Positions 34,034 to 41,692 of a stretch of 50,981 nucleotides of DNA are shown here, piece after piece. The translations under genes and the position numbers were made by a program. Below the pieces are notes generated by a model that had not been told where the DNA came from, ran no database searches, and saw only the letters and a program-made list of their open reading frames with translations. The stretch is from Leadbetterella sp. (GTDB lineage Bacteria; Bacteroidota; Bacteroidia; Cytophagales; Spirosomataceae). The stretch covers positions 1-50,981 of the forward strand of contig JAHBUH010000030.1 of the NCBI GenBank assembly GCA_019638185.1, in the 5' to 3' direction. Within the stretch, counting starts at the first letter, position 1. Every line of letters begins with the position of its first letter.

Positions 34034-34492
34034 TCAGGGTTTAATGATGGTCCAGCCTTCCGTGGCCCGGATCAGCAGCTCGCCGTTTCCGGTGGGTACA
34101 TAGGCCAGAAAGTCGTAAAGCTCGCTTTTATCGATTTTTCTTTCTTTGAGCGAATTCAGGCACTGAACCACAATCACTCCCTGGTTAATGAGCCCTTTCA
34201 GCCCTTCTTCAAATTCGCTGCCTTTGCGGTAAGCTTCGGTTCCGCCGGAAAAGGCTACCAGTTCTACCTGTACCTTGCCCTTCAGGCGCGGGTCGTTCAG
34301 CAGGTTATTGATGTTACGAATGGTTTTCCGAATGATATCAGGTGAGGCCTGATCCATCTGGTAAATGGCCTTGTACTGGGGCCGGGTAGCTACTGCACCG
34401 GTGTACTGTTTGTTTTCATCCAGTGCCTGCTGGCCGTAGGAGGGGACTAGGGTGCCCACCATCAGGAAGGCGGAAAGAAAGAGGGTTTTCAT
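34034..34492 (-). CDS. Exported DsrE-like protein
   Basis: The start chosen is ATG 34490-34492 ('MKTLFLSAFLMVGTLVPSYGQ'), which gives a good signal peptide; the longer in-frame start at 34549 would run into the cytochrome gene. The mature part (about 132 residues) fits the DsrE/DsrF fold: 'ELVAFSGGTEAYRKGSEFEEGLKGLINQGVIVVQCLNSLKERKI', with a single conserved cysteine in 'VVQCLNSL' that in DsrE relatives can carry sulfur. It follows the dihaem cytochrome gene after 10 bases and is presumably co-transcribed. A role handling sulfane sulfur in the periplasm is inference. Confidence 0.8.
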   Translation of the reverse strand: MKTLFLSAFLMVGTLVPSYGQQALDENKQYTGAVATRPQYKAIYQMDQASPDIIRKTIRNINNLLNDPRLKGKVQVELVAFSGGTEAYRKGSEFEEGLKGLINQGVIVVQCLNSLKERKIDKSELYDFLAYVPTGNGELLIRATEGWTIIKP

Positions 34493-34502
34493 TGTTTGAT
34501 AG

Positions 34503-35525
34503 TTAAAAATTAAAAGGACCATATTTATGTTGTTCGGGAGAAACCGCATCCGTATACGGCGGATACGGGCAGTCTTTCGGCTTCTTTTTGAGATCGGGAT
34601 AGTCTTTCTCCTTATCTGCCTTTACCGGGCGGGCCTGACTGTTAACGAAGGCGGCCACGTCATAAGCCTCTTCGTCGGTCAGAACGGGGCTGTCATGGGT
34701 TACGCCCAGCGGCATATTGGCTTTAATGAAGCGGGCGGCGGTAAGGAGGCGCGCCATACCGGCGCCGTCGTTATAGGAATCCGGCCCCCAGAGGGGCGGG
34801 TAGAGGTAGCCCCCTTCCCGGTTCCCGGTACTGCCCTTTATGCCTTCACCGCCGGCTCCGTGGCAGGAAAGGCAGTTTTTCTCATAAACAGCGGCTCCCC
34901 GCTCCTTATCGGCGGCGCGTGCCGGCGGGGTGAAATCCACGAATCCCTGGCCTTTGATCCGGACTCCTACCGGGGCCTCTTTACTGATATGCCTGATATA
35001 GGTGATCATGGCCCGCATGACCTCGTGGTTCACATCCAGGGCCTTGCCGTTCATACTGCGTTCGAAACAGCCGTTGATGCGTTCTTCCAGCGACTCTATC
35101 TTGTCTTCACGCCCGATATAGATGGGAAAAACACCGCTCAGCCCGATGTAAGGGGCGGAGAAGGGCTTGGTGCCTCCGTTCAGGTGGCAGCTGCAGCAGG
35201 CCAGCCGGTTCCCGGTAAGCGGATCCCGGGTGTCGGGTCCTACCAATGCATAGGTTTCGGTGATCAACCGGTAGCCGTAGGCGGCCAGTTGGCCTTCCGG
35301 CGTATCTTCAAACGCCGGGATCTCAAAGTTATCGGGCACAGCAGTCAGCCCGGCCGAATGGCCCTGCCTGCTGTCAGGGGGTAACCGGAGATCGGCAGGG
35401 CCCGGTGGCGACGGAAATCTGCGCACCACCACGGCGCATACGATCAGCAGTACGACCAGTGCCAGGAGCACAGTGATGTACTTTACCAGTTTAACCAGCC
35501 CGATGTGCTGGTTATTGTAATGCAT
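34503..35525 (-). CDS. Dihaem cytochrome c resembling thiosulfate dehydrogenase (TsdA)
   Basis: This 340-residue protein has an N-terminal membrane anchor (about 11-34) and two c-type haem sites: C110-C113-H114 ('CCSCHLNGG') and C218-C221-H222 ('CLSCHGAGG'). Between them is 'RINGCFERSMNGKALD' with C153, 39 residues after H114. As I recall, Allochromatium TsdA has the same 39-residue spacing between H57 and the cysteine axial ligand C96. 'FIKANMPLG' supplies a methionine that could ligate haem 2. TsdA oxidises thiosulfate to tetrathionate, or runs in reverse. The membrane anchor and the DsrE-like partner suggest thiosulfate oxidation feeding the respiratory chain; the direction cannot be told from sequence. 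Confidence 0.82.
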   Translation of the reverse strand: MHYNNQHIGLVKLVKYITVLLALVVLLIVCAVVVRRFPSPPGPADLRLPPDSRQGHSAGLTAVPDNFEIPAFEDTPEGQLAAYGYRLITETYALVGPDTRDPLTGNRLACCSCHLNGGTKPFSAPYIGLSGVFPIYIGREDKIESLEERINGCFERSMNGKALDVNHEVMRAMITYIRHISKEAPVGVRIKGQGFVDFTPPARAADKERGAAVYEKNCLSCHGAGGEGIKGSTGNREGGYLYPPLWGPDSYNDGAGMARLLTAARFIKANMPLGVTHDSPVLTDEEAYDVAAFVNSQARPVKADKEKDYPDLKKKPKDCPYPPYTDAVSPEQHKYGPFNF

Positions 35526-35553
35526 CTTATACGATGTACTTTAAAACTTAATA

Positions 35554-35584
35554 CAAAAGTACGATAAGAAGTAATCCGGATTAC
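35554..35584 (-). promoter_or_regulatory. Promoter and palindromic operator of the cytochrome/DsrE unit
   Basis: Read on the minus strand, 35554-35561 is TACTTTTG, an exact TAnnTTTG box, 28 bases before the ATG. Just upstream of it on that strand, at 35571-35584, is the perfect palindrome GTAATCCGGATTAC, where a dimeric regulator could bind. Confidence 0.55.
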
Positions 35585-35603
35585 GCGAAATTTTATTATA
35601 GGC

Positions 35604-35620
35604 TATAACTTTTGGTTATA
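35604..35620. repeat. Short inverted repeat TATAAC-N5-GTTATA
   Basis: Six-base arms at 35604-35609 and 35615-35620 lie in the divergent spacer between the cytochrome gene and the beta-helix lipoprotein gene. It may be a second regulator site; no further support is visible. Confidence 0.3.
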
Positions 35621-35693
35621 CCTGATAAATCCGGGCCACAGGCAGCGGGCCGGGGGCATTAAGCGTATATGCGAAAAACCAATTGATTTTTAT

Positions 35694-38294
35694 ATGAAGC
35701 TCAGAAATGCTGTAAGATGTACCCTGGTACTGATGACCCTGTTTTTAAATGGCTGTGAGAAAAATGAAGTTTCCGTGGCCGACGTTTCAGAACTGAACTG
35801 CTCACAGGCTGTTTTTTCAGCGGAAGCGGTCAGCGGCACGTCATTTACGGCGAGTGTCACGGTACCCTACACGGGAGGTAATGGCGCGGCGTACGGTTCG
35901 GGCGAGGCCGTATCCTCTACGGGAGTAAGTGGTCTTACGGCTACCTTAACGGAAGGCACATTGGCTAGCGGGGCGGGAAGCGCCGTTTTTACCATTACCG
36001 GCACACCGGCTGCGGCAGGCACGGCGGTTTTTGAGATCAGCCTGGGCGGAAGCAGCTGTAGCCTGTCGTTACCGGTAAAAGCCTCTGCTGCGGAGGTGTC
36101 TGCTTTAGAGGTGAAGACGGCAGCTGCAGATGCTACTGCTTCCGTGGCTTATACGGGATCATTTACCTTAGCCTATACCGGCGGCAATGGTGGTACTTAT
36201 GCGGCTTCTACGGTGACATCCACCGGGGTGGAGGGGCTTACCGCCACACTCGCCGGGGGGCAGCTGGCCAGTGGCGCGGGCACGCTGGTTTACACGGTTT
36301 CCGGAACACCGGCTTCTAACGGAACGGCTATTTTTAATGTCAGTTTTGGCGGGAAAAGCAGTACGGTCACCCTGGCCGTGGCTGTGAATACCTCAGGCAC
36401 GGGTCAGACCGCCAGTGATACGGTGAGCATAGCGTATTCCGGTACGGGCGCTACCGTCAGTAACAGCTACTCCAGCCAGGGTGTAAATGTAGCGGTCAAT
36501 GGGGCAGACGTTATTGTCACGGCCACCGGCATGAGTAAAGAGATCGTCTACCGCTTATCGGGCACGGCCACCAAAGGGAGCTTTAAGATCTACAGCGATT
36601 ATAAATTTAACCTAACCCTGAATAACCTGAGCCTGACCAATACCACGGGCCCGGCCATTAACATTCAGTCGGGCAAGAAGGCTACCATCTACCTGCCGGC
36701 CGGGACCAGCAGCACGCTTATGGATGGTGCCGTCTATGCTACCAGCACCGAGGATCAGAAGGGTACGTTTTTCAGCGAAGGCCAGCTGGTATTCACCGGG
36801 AGCGGCGCGTTAAATGTAACCGGGAATAACAAGCACGGGATAGCCTCTGACGATTATATTTCCGTGAGCCAGGCGGCCATTATGGTGAAATCTGCAGCCA
36901 AAGACGGTATTCATGCCAACGATTATTTTTCCATGGATAGCGGAACGCTCAGCATAACGTCTTCCGGCGATGGCATTGAAGTAGAAGAAGGATATGCCGG
37001 GATCAGCGGTGGCAAAATCACGATCACCAGTGTGGGTGACGGGATCAAAACCTCGTATGAAGGCACGGATACGGCTATAAGCCCTTATGTAGCTATAAAA
37101 GGCGGTACACTGACCATTACCACCAGCGGCGAAAAAGGCAATGCCATTAAGAGTGAAGGGTATACCACCATAGGTACGTCAGAAACCCTGACCCTTACCG
37201 TAAATGGAAAGGGTTCCAAGGCCATTAAAACGGGCGGCGACCTGACCATTAACTCGGGTAGCCTGAAGCTGACTACTACGGGTGCCGCATTTTATGAAAC
37301 CTCGGATATTACGGCGCCGGCAGCCATTAACTGTGACGGTAACCTGGTCATTAACGGGGGCACGCTGGTGCTGACCAGCACTGGTGCGGGAGCCAAGGGG
37401 ATCACGGTAGACGGCACCGCTACTATTAACGGGGGAAATACCAGTATCACGGCATCAGGAGCCAAGTTTAGCTATTCCAGCTCGCTGAGCAGTGAGGCCA
37501 AAGGCTTTAAGAGTGATGGTGCATTTACCATGAATAACGGTGAGCTGACCATTTCGGCTACCGATGACGGCGTGAAGTCGGAAACTTCCGTAACCATGAC
37601 TAACGGAACCCTCTATATCACGAAATCTACGGAGGGGGTAGAGGCTCCGCTGATCACGTTTGAAGGCGGGGTTACGAATATCGTTTCTTCCAATGACGGC
37701 ATTAACGCCACCAAAGGTACGGTGAATGGCGGTACAGAATCCAATGACGGTAGCCATCTGTATATTAAAGGAGGGATAGTGATAGTGGCGGGCAGTGACG
37801 CCATAGACAGTAACGGGAACATCACCATCAGCGGCGGAACCACCGTGGTGTGCGGCCCCACTAACCAGCCGGAGGAGGGGATTGACTTTAACGGGACTTT
37901 CCTGATTAACGGGGGGCATGTGATCATAGCCGGATCTAATTCCCGGATGACCAAGGCCATGGGCACAGCTTCCACCCAGGTAGGGATGTATATTACCTCC
38001 ACTTCGGCCTTAGCGGCCACTTCTCTCCTGCACATTGAAAACGCTTCAGGCACGGAGATGGTCACCTTCAAGCCTAAGAATGCGGTGTATTACTTCCATT
38101 ATTCTGGCGCGGGGCTGGCTAAGAATACTACCTATAAAATATATTTTGGCGGCTCCTACAGCGGGGGCAGCTTTATGGGCGGGTCTTCCGGCTGGGGGCT
38201 ATACACCGGCGGTACATATTCTTCCACAGGGGCTACGCTGAAGTCTACCACGATGACTTCGGCGTCCTCTACGGTGAATACCATTTCCTTTTAA
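35694..38294 (+). CDS. Surface lipoprotein with carbohydrate-binding beta-helix (Cthe_2159-like)
   Basis: This 866-residue protein has a probable lipoprotein signal (cysteine 21 in 'LFLNGCEKNE'). Two tandem Ig-like repeats (about 53-128 and 149-230) share 'YTGGNG', 'STGV.GLTATL', 'LASGAG' and 'TGTPA' or 'SGTPA' blocks. From about residue 245 to 790 there is a long right-handed beta-helix of Asp/Gly/Thr-rich rungs such as 'AAKDGIHANDYFSMDSGTLSIT' and 'SSGDGIEVEEGYAGISGGKIT'. This pattern is known from Cthe_2159-type calcium- and polysaccharide-binding proteins. A Gly/Ser-rich end (about 815-866) follows. It probably binds acidic or cellulosic glycan at the cell surface; no catalytic motif is seen. 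Confidence 0.85.
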   Translation: MKLRNAVRCTLVLMTLFLNGCEKNEVSVADVSELNCSQAVFSAEAVSGTSFTASVTVPYTGGNGAAYGSGEAVSSTGVSGLTATLTEGTLASGAGSAVFTITGTPAAAGTAVFEISLGGSSCSLSLPVKASAAEVSALEVKTAAADATASVAYTGSFTLAYTGGNGGTYAASTVTSTGVEGLTATLAGGQLASGAGTLVYTVSGTPASNGTAIFNVSFGGKSSTVTLAVAVNTSGTGQTASDTVSIAYSGTGATVSNSYSSQGVNVAVNGADVIVTATGMSKEIVYRLSGTATKGSFKIYSDYKFNLTLNNLSLTNTTGPAINIQSGKKATIYLPAGTSSTLMDGAVYATSTEDQKGTFFSEGQLVFTGSGALNVTGNNKHGIASDDYISVSQAAIMVKSAAKDGIHANDYFSMDSGTLSITSSGDGIEVEEGYAGISGGKITITSVGDGIKTSYEGTDTAISPYVAIKGGTLTITTSGEKGNAIKSEGYTTIGTSETLTLTVNGKGSKAIKTGGDLTINSGSLKLTTTGAAFYETSDITAPAAINCDGNLVINGGTLVLTSTGAGAKGITVDGTATINGGNTSITASGAKFSYSSSLSSEAKGFKSDGAFTMNNGELTISATDDGVKSETSVTMTNGTLYITKSTEGVEAPLITFEGGVTNIVSSNDGINATKGTVNGGTESNDGSHLYIKGGIVIVAGSDAIDSNGNITISGGTTVVCGPTNQPEEGIDFNGTFLINGGHVIIAGSNSRMTKAMGTASTQVGMYITSTSALAATSLLHIENASGTEMVTFKPKNAVYYFHYSGAGLAKNTTYKIYFGGSYSGGSFMGGSSGWGLYTGGTYSSTGATLKSTTMTSASSTVNTISF

Positions 38295-38324
38295 ATCCGG
38301 ATTTCCGGCGGCCGGCAGGGCTGA

Positions 38325-38358
38325 AAACAGGCAGAAAATGAAAGTTTTCTGCCTGTTT
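38325..38358 (+). terminator. Hairpin after the beta-helix gene
   Basis: AAACAGGCAGAAAA (38325-38338) and TTTTCTGCCTGTTT (38345-38358) form a perfect 14-bp stem, 30 bases after the stop. Its lower stem supplies A and T tracts, so it can end transcription here. Confidence 0.75.
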
Positions 38359-38399
38359 CGGTTTATATTGCGGGGAAAATAGTTTTAATCCATTTACGC

Positions 38400-38912
38400 A
38401 TGGCCCTGATCCTTCCTGTTACCGGTAAAAGCCCGGTTTATGGCAATAACTGCTGGTTTGCCCCCAATGCCACCCTGGTGGGGGATATTGTGATGGGTGA
38501 CGACTGCACCGTATGGTTTAACGCAGTGGTTCGCGGAGATGTGAACAGCATAGTGATGGGTAACCGGGTGAATATCCAGGATGGCGCCGTGATCCACTGT
38601 ACCTACCAGAAAACCCGTACGGTGATCGGGAATAACGTGAGTATTGCTCATAATGCCATTGTGCACGGCTGCGTGATAGAAGACGAGGTGCTGGTTGGCA
38701 TGGGGGCTATCATCATGGATGGCGCGGTAATCGGGAAAAACGCCATTATAGGAGCCGGGGCTATCATCACCCAGAATACGGTGGTGCCGCCGGGTACGGT
38801 TTGGGCCGGAAATCCCGCCCGGTATATCAAAGATGTAAGCCCGGAGCTGGGCGAGGTATTTATGCGTACGGCCAATAATTACGTGATGTACGCGGGGTGG
38901 TTTAAGGAATAA
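38400..38912 (+). CDS. Gamma-carbonic anhydrase-like hexapeptide protein
   Basis: This 170-residue left-handed beta-helix protein of the YrdA/PaaY type has the three metal ligands spaced as in gamma-carbonic anhydrases: H66 in 'GAVIHCTYQ', and H84 and H89 in 'IAHNAIVHGC'. Hexapeptide rungs such as 'VGMGAIIMDGAVIGKNAIIGAGAIIT' run through about residue 125, then a C-terminal helix follows. Many members have weak or no anhydrase activity, so the reaction is uncertain. It is convergent with the next gene. Confidence 0.92.
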   Translation: MALILPVTGKSPVYGNNCWFAPNATLVGDIVMGDDCTVWFNAVVRGDVNSIVMGNRVNIQDGAVIHCTYQKTRTVIGNNVSIAHNAIVHGCVIEDEVLVGMGAIIMDGAVIGKNAIIGAGAIITQNTVVPPGTVWAGNPARYIKDVSPELGEVFMRTANNYVMYAGWFKE

Positions 38913-38917
38913 CGCCG

Positions 38918-39628
38918 TTACTGTTTCTGCCCCGCCCGGAAGATCTCACTCCGGGTATCCCTTTCCTCGGGAGCACTGCTGCTACCACTGGTCAGGCCCT
39001 GCAGCAGGCTGCCGTTCTTGACAGATCGTATAAAGTTTACCCAGCTTCCCGCGTTCATGAGCGGGTTCATGGTAGTCATTTTCTGGTTATGGAGGTGATT
39101 AAGCTGCTGATCCAGGGCATAACGGTAGTTGCCCATGGAACTCATAGGCGAAGCCATGGCGATGGACCGCAGGGTGGAGGTGCCCAGGTTTTTCTCAATG
39201 ATGCGGCGCTCTTCTTCATTAGGCGCATCCATGGTCAGGAAAGCCATTTTAAACTCTTCCTCGGTCCGGTAGGGATAGACCTTTACCTCTTTCAGCCATT
39301 TGTTTTCTATATTCAGCTCCACCACCACCGAATAGGTTAACCCCGTGTTTTTGGGGATATTATAGTACTGGGGTTTATAGCCCAGGAAGGAAAATACGAT
39401 GGAATCACCGGGAAATACATCCAGGATAAAATAGCCTTTGGAGTTAGTTTGCACCCCTTTCCCAGCGCGGTGATTGATCACGTAGGCGCCCACCATGGGT
39501 TCATCGGTGTTTCCGTCAATCACAAAGCCCGAAAAGGTTATGAACTTCTGTTCTCCCTGTGCCTGGGCGTCCGTAGACAGGGCAGTAATACCAAGAAGGA
39601 GCAGGAGGGTTGTTACAAGGAGTCTCAA
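38918..39628 (-). CDS. Exported protein with carboxypeptidase-regulatory-like domain
   Basis: This 236-residue protein has a signal peptide (1-24, 'STDAQAQ') and a CarboxypepD_reg-like beta-sandwich (about 28-115) with 'FSGFVIDGNTDEPMVGAYVINHRAGKGVQTNSKGYFILDVFPGD' and 'FSFLGYKPQYY', the fold found at the front of SusC-like receptors. The remainder (about 120-236) is helical and polar and is not a receptor barrel. It overlaps the cdsA stop by 4 bases (ATGA) and ends the gldD-DUF2007-cdsA run. Function is not recognised; an envelope role is likely. Confidence 0.85.
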   Translation of the reverse strand: MRLLVTTLLLLLGITALSTDAQAQGEQKFITFSGFVIDGNTDEPMVGAYVINHRAGKGVQTNSKGYFILDVFPGDSIVFSFLGYKPQYYNIPKNTGLTYSVVVELNIENKWLKEVKVYPYRTEEEFKMAFLTMDAPNEEERRIIEKNLGTSTLRSIAMASPMSSMGNYRYALDQQLNHLHNQKMTTMNPLMNAGSWVNFIRSVKNGSLLQGLTSGSSSAPEERDTRSEIFRAGQKQ

Positions 39629-40464
39629 ATCAGCTTTTCGAAAATTTTGATAAAGGTAACTATAAATGGCATAGATAACAAAAGTCCGTCAAACCTGTCC
39701 AGGAAACCACCGTGCCCGGGAATGATGCTTCCCGAGTCTTTTATTTCAATGCTTCTTTTAAACAGGGACTCCACCAGGTCGCCCAGGGTTCCGGCGATGA
39801 CGATGATGGCGGCTATGCCCAGCCATTCCGACATACGCAGACTTTCGGTAAATTTCCAGTATAAAAACGCGGTGAGGAGGGCGATTATTGCTCCGCCGAA
39901 AAACCCTTCCCAGGTCTTTTTCGGAGAGATCCGTTCAAAGAGCTTCCTACGGCCGAAGTATTTTCCTGAAAAGTAGGCGCCGGTGTCAAAGCTCCAGAGG
40001 ATAAGCAGGGTGCCCAGGGGGAGCAGGGGCAGGAAATTTCCCCGCCAGAAGGTCATTTCCACCAGCAGGGCAAAAGGCAGAGCCACGTAGATAATGCCCA
40101 GGTAGGTATAGCCCAGGTTAGCAAAAGGGTGCTTGTCTTTCTTACGGTACAGCTTGATAAAGAACGGAACGGTAAGAAAGGGCACCACCACGTAATAAAA
40201 TTCCTGCACCACCGTGTAGGTCTCTATCAGGTAGGTCATGGTCACGATGAGGATACCGCAAAAGGTGCCGAAGCTCTTCAGGGGCAGGCTTCCCTGCATC
40301 ATGATGAGGCTGTAGAACTCATACTGGGTGAGCGCGGTCAGCGTCACTACCAGGAAGAGGAAAGACAGGGGGTGATAAAATATCAGGAAAATGATGAGGG
40401 GTGCGCCTATCAAAGCGGCAATCACCCGCTGCGTCAGGTTAGATCGATTTTTAAGGTTCTTCAT
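39625..40464 (-). CDS. cdsA: Phosphatidate cytidylyltransferase
   Basis: CdsA makes CDP-diacylglycerol from phosphatidate and CTP, the branch point of phospholipid synthesis, in the inner membrane. The start chosen is ATG 40462-40464 ('MKNLKNRSNLTQRV'), giving 279 residues and placing the first helix correctly. About eight transmembrane helices are visible, and the full CDS signature is near the end: 'SLFKRSIEIKDSGSIIPGHG' followed by 'GFLDRFD'. It overlaps the upstream DUF2007 gene by 14 bases. Confidence 0.96.
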   Translation of the reverse strand: MKNLKNRSNLTQRVIAALIGAPLIIFLIFYHPLSFLFLVVTLTALTQYEFYSLIMMQGSLPLKSFGTFCGILIVTMTYLIETYTVVQEFYYVVVPFLTVPFFIKLYRKKDKHPFANLGYTYLGIIYVALPFALLVEMTFWRGNFLPLLPLGTLLILWSFDTGAYFSGKYFGRRKLFERISPKKTWEGFFGGAIIALLTAFLYWKFTESLRMSEWLGIAAIIVIAGTLGDLVESLFKRSIEIKDSGSIIPGHGGFLDRFDGLLLSMPFIVTFIKIFEKLI

Positions 40465-40666
40465 CCAGGTTAAGGGCTTCGATATATTTTTTTGCAGTTT
40501 CGGACTGGTTTTCGGGTACATTGATGGCCACCGTACCCAAAACCGGGTAGCTGCCATCTATTTTATCCAGAATTACGGCGTTAATGCCCTGGAGGATCAG
40601 TTCATTTTTAACGAGTTCGGTCCTGATCCTGTTTTTTGAAGTATAAACGGTTGTCCAGTTTGCCAT
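40451..40666 (-). CDS. DUF2007 domain protein (putative signal-transducing)
   Basis: This 71-residue protein has the beta-alpha-beta-beta-alpha ferredoxin-like layout of DUF2007 ('TVYTSKNRIRTELVKNELILQGINAVILDK' then 'VAINVPENQSETAKKYIEAL'). Members are small cytoplasmic proteins of unknown role, possibly ligand-binding and PII-like. It lies 1 base after gldD and overlaps cdsA by 14 bases, so it is translationally linked to phospholipid synthesis. Confidence 0.88.
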   Translation of the reverse strand: MANWTTVYTSKNRIRTELVKNELILQGINAVILDKIDGSYPVLGTVAINVPENQSETAKKYIEALNLDEEP

Positions 40667-40667
40667 T

Positions 40668-41252
40668 TTATTTCCAGGTTAAGGTTTCCAAAATATGCAG
40701 GGCGTCTGCTTTCAGGTAATCCACCACGGGCTGCAGGGAATCGTTTAAAGTGGCATTTCCCAGGTAAACGGCCCCTCTCAGGTAGTTCCGGGAGGTATCC
40801 GTGGTATAAAACTGGAAGTGGCTGGGTACCTCGCCCTGTATTTCTATGGTCACGGCTTTGCGGCCGTTTTTAAGCGTTATGATCTCTTCTTTCTGGGAAA
40901 GAGCCCTGATCTGGTGCTTGGAAGCCAGCTTATAGGCATCCATCACGTGTTCATCCAGTTTGCGGAGGTCGCCGTTCAGCGGTTTGTAGGTAAACTGGAT
41001 CATGGCATTCAGGGCCGGGTATTTTACCAGTATCCAGTACGGCTCGGCCTCAGCAGAGCGGTCAGGGACCACTTCGGCGGCTTCGGAGTATTCAAAAGCG
41101 TAAGGATAGTTCCCTTCCAGCGGTCGGTACCGGTGTTCCGGCAGGTCGATCCGGGCAAAACCCTTGGGCTTCTGGTAATACACCTGGTCTTCCTGCGGTT
41201 TTCCACAAGCCGCCAAAGTACAAATGCCTAAAACCCCTATCAGCTTTTTCAT
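40668..41252 (-). CDS. gldD: Gliding motility lipoprotein GldD
   Basis: GldD is an essential gliding and type IX secretion-associated lipoprotein in Bacteroidota. The 194-residue protein has a lipobox 'LAAC' (C16) and then the family's 'QKPKGFARIDLPEHRYRPL'. Further characteristic elements are 'PYAFEYSEAAEV', 'YWILVKYPALNAMIQFTYKPL' and 'YLRGAVYLGNATLNDSLQPV'. Loss of GldD in Flavobacterium abolishes gliding. Other gld genes are not in this window. It leads the minus-strand run with DUF2007 and cdsA. Confidence 0.92.
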   Translation of the reverse strand: MKKLIGVLGICTLAACGKPQEDQVYYQKPKGFARIDLPEHRYRPLEGNYPYAFEYSEAAEVVPDRSAEAEPYWILVKYPALNAMIQFTYKPLNGDLRKLDEHVMDAYKLASKHQIRALSQKEEIITLKNGRKAVTIEIQGEVPSHFQFYTTDTSRNYLRGAVYLGNATLNDSLQPVVDYLKADALHILETLTWK

Positions 41253-41269
41253 CAGTTTAACTATATGGA

Positions 41270-41277
41270 CAAATATA
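41270..41277 (-). promoter_or_regulatory. Candidate -7 box (TATATTTG) for the gldD run
   Basis: On the minus strand these bases read TATATTTG, matching TAnnTTTG, 17 bases before the gldD ATG, implying a short leader. No TTG is evident at -33. Confidence 0.45.
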
Positions 41278-41353
41278 AAGAACTTTGTAAGATTAAGGTA
41301 AAAAGGAGCTAAGTTTTCTTGGTATCTTCTCTATCTATGCAATGATTATAGGG

Positions 41354-41412
41354 TTTAATCGGCGCATGTTTTTTGTTTCTTTTGTGAGCCGATTAGGAAA
41401 CTTAATCGGCTC
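41354..41412. promoter_or_regulatory. Operator-like repeats upstream of the Fic remnant
   Basis: The word TAATCGGC occurs at 41356-41363 and 41403-41410, and inverted within GAGCCGATTA at 41386-41395. The latter pairs with TAATCGGCTC (41403-41412) as a perfect 10-bp inverted repeat with a 7-base loop, 17 bases before the probable fic start at 41429. Confidence 0.5.
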
Positions 41413-41428
41413 AGTAATTATATCAGTG

Positions 41429-41686
41429 ATGTATAATTGGGAACTCAAAGGCTGGCCGGAGTTTATCTACAATGAAAGAGTTGTGGATAAATGGGTGTCG
41501 GCATTCTCTGAACTGATCGGTACGGTATCAGGTTTTTTTGGAGTATTGGACAGTGCAAGGCAGCAGAGAGAAATGATGAACTTAATGATTTCGGATACCC
41601 GTGATTTACAGGAACTGGTAAACCGCAAAATACGGATACGGAAAGGGGATGGGAGGAGTACGCACTATGTGTTGAAAACTGACTGA
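41429..41686 (+). pseudogene. Fic family gene, internally deleted remnant
   Basis: From ATG 41429 the frame encodes 85 residues. The first about 54 ('YNWELKGWPEFIYNERVVDK' through 'DSARQQREMMNLMIS') match the N-terminal domain of Bacteroidota Fic proteins. The rest ('DTRDLQELVNRKIRIRKGDG' then 'RSTHYVLK') matches the winged-helix end of the same proteins. The whole catalytic core, including HPFxxGNGR, is missing between them, so it cannot AMPylate. The frame stays open across the join and also extends upstream to 41342, but that extension runs through the operator-like repeats. A short regulatory peptide could still be made. Confidence 0.7.
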
Positions 41687-41692
41687 AATTTT

